Under the pieces are notes generated by a model that saw nothing but the letters and a program-made list of their open reading frames with translations, was not told where the DNA came from and did no database searches. Of a stretch of 64,000 nucleotides of DNA, positions 63,054 through 64,000 are shown in pieces; position 1 is the stretch's first letter; the number at the start of each line of letters is the position of its first letter. Origin of the DNA: Blastomonas natatoria (lineage in GTDB: Bacteria; Pseudomonadota; Alphaproteobacteria; Sphingomonadales; Sphingomonadaceae). The translations under genes were made by a program, and so were the position numbers. The stretch is taken from contig NZ_QJJM01000002.1 in assembly GCF_003201955.1 (NCBI RefSeq), positions 62,001 through 126,000 of the forward strand, in the 5' to 3' direction.

Positions 63054-63968
63054 ATGACGCCTGTCTCCACCGATATTCGTTTTCTGCTCGGGGATCGCTG
63101 CATATTGCGGGTACTGCGGATGCTGGTGCCGCTGGCTTTTGGGCTGGACGATATTCTGGAAAGTCGCCCGATCAACCGCGAGCCGCTGCGCGATAATGCG
63201 GACGGCTATCGGCTGCAATCTGCTCCTGCCGCGCAGGCAGCGAACTGGCCGCAGCAATTTCCGGGATTTCTCGCGTCACACCCTCAGGTCTATGCCCGCC
63301 ACTATATCGACATGGCGCTTGGCCATGAGGGCTATATGGCGCAATTTTCATCCAAGACGCGCGCTACACTCAAGCGCAAGATGCGCAAGCTGGCCGAGGC
63401 TGGCGGAGGTCGTCTCGACATCCGCAGCTATCACGCACCCGATCAGCTGGACGCCTTTTTCACGGCGGCACTGCCGCTGTCCGAGACGACCTATCAGGCA
63501 CGGCTGCTCGACGCCGGGCTGCCTTCGATCGCGTCCTTCCGTGCCGAGGCCGCAGCCATGGCGCAGGCAGACAATCTGCGCGCCTATGTGCTCCATCTTG
63601 ACGGGCGCGCGATTGCCTATCTGTATCTGCCCGTGGTCAGGGATGTCCTGATCTATGCGTTCCTGGGTTATGATCAGGCGCTCGCGCAGCTTTCTCCCGG
63701 CACCGTGCTGCAGATGCATGCACTGGAGCAGCTGTTTGCAGAGCAACGGTTCCGCTATTTCGATTTCACCGAGGGCGATGGTGCGCACAAGGCGTTGTTC
63801 GGCACCCATCAGGTCGAGTGCGCGACGCTCTATCTGCTCAAGCCGACCGTTGCCAACCGCATCCTGCTGGGCGGGCATGGCGCATTCAACGCTGCAGTAG
63901 AGGCCATGGGCGAATGGGCGGACCGACTGGGCGCGAAAGCGCGGCTGCGCAAGCTGCTGCGCGGCTGA
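63054..63968 (+). CDS. BioF2-like/FemAB-type acyltransferase of the GNAT superfamily
   Basis: 304 residues. The central part SSKTRATLKRKMRKLAEAG and the C-terminal AIAYLYLPVVRDVLIYAFLGY and RYFDFTEGDGAHKALFGTH are hallmarks of the Acetyltransf_6 (BioF2/CelD-like) family, often linked to exopolysaccharide or lipid modification. The substrate is unknown. The 133 bases between it and the methyltransferase gene hold both promoters. The gene ends 32 bases before the window does. Confidence 0.85.
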   Translation: MTPVSTDIRFLLGDRCILRVLRMLVPLAFGLDDILESRPINREPLRDNADGYRLQSAPAAQAANWPQQFPGFLASHPQVYARHYIDMALGHEGYMAQFSSKTRATLKRKMRKLAEAGGGRLDIRSYHAPDQLDAFFTAALPLSETTYQARLLDAGLPSIASFRAEAAAMAQADNLRAYVLHLDGRAIAYLYLPVVRDVLIYAFLGYDQALAQLSPGTVLQMHALEQLFAEQRFRYFDFTEGDGAHKALFGTHQVECATLYLLKPTVANRILLGGHGAFNAAVEAMGEWADRLGAKARLRKLLRG

Positions 63969-64000
63969 CTCAGACCGCGACAAGGCTTTCGAAAGCCGCA

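Noticed and set aside
1-64000. CRISPR array, prophage or toxin-antitoxin system
   Set aside because: No regularly spaced direct repeats, Cas proteins, phage structural genes or recognisable toxin/antitoxin pairs were seen on either strand.

Overview
The window looks like chromosomal DNA of a sphingomonad (Alphaproteobacteria, Sphingomonadales). The reasons are the high GC content and tight overlapping operons, the pckA / chvI-chvG / hprK / rapZ / EIIA-Man / HPr order, TonB-dependent receptors serving as sugar porins, an alphaproteobacterial Coq4, an infA-maf-RNase-yacG-tRNA-Phe block, and dispersed palindromes of the CTTCGACAAGCTCAG and CGTCATTCCCGC types. No phage, integrase, transposase or CRISPR array is visible. 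The window opens inside a LacI-family regulator and closes just after a GNAT-like gene.

Region 1 (1-7005, plus strand) is a compact operon: LacI regulator, aldo-keto reductase, SsuD/SmoC-like flavin monooxygenase, glycerol-3-phosphate dehydrogenase, NADPH:FMN reductase, a RibB-like protein missing expected catalytic residues, and glycerol kinase. Monooxygenase, flavin reductase and aldo-keto reductase are the three activities of oxidative sulfoquinovose desulfonation. The two glycerol genes would handle glycerol released from sulfoquinovosyl glycerol. This substrate is an inference.

Region 2 (7010-23608) is a pectin/uronate utilisation locus. It holds altronate dehydratase, an FAH-fold hydratase, an ExuT-type transporter, a LacI regulator, a DhuI-type isomerase, KduD, KDG kinase, a type-B carboxylesterase, a cupin, a pectate lyase, a TonB-dependent receptor, an acetylesterase-like hydrolase and a GH43 enzyme. 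Six copies of a LacI-type operator (core TGACACCGGT, ideal palindrome TGACACCGGTGTCA) lie at its promoters. A seventh sits about 23 kb further on, between chvI and pckA, suggesting that the same regulator, or a relative, links uronate use to PEP carboxykinase.

Region 3 (23605-36750) is mixed housekeeping: LysR/AhpD pair, M1 peptidase, Coq4, SDHAF4, HtpX, rRNA methyltransferase, Rpe, a heparinase II/III-family protein, PurH and a SpoU-type methyltransferase. Region 4 (36773-43219) is the incomplete (regulatory) PTS with HprK and RapZ, the ChvG/ChvI two-component system and divergent PckA. Region 5 (43265-56287) carries RmuC, deformylase, an Hpt protein, Der, BamB, a YfgM-like protein, a TonB receptor with a Gly/Pro-rich insert, then IF-1, Maf, a short RNase E/G relative, YacG and tRNA-Phe. 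Region 6 (56358-63968) has an alpha/beta hydrolase, a DUF1993 protein, a DNA-repair pair (radical SAM protein plus DUF4130-UdgX fusion), a GntA-like/DUF1989 pair that may act on guanidino compounds, a methyltransferase and a GNAT-like protein. No gap between genes exceeds 300 bases.
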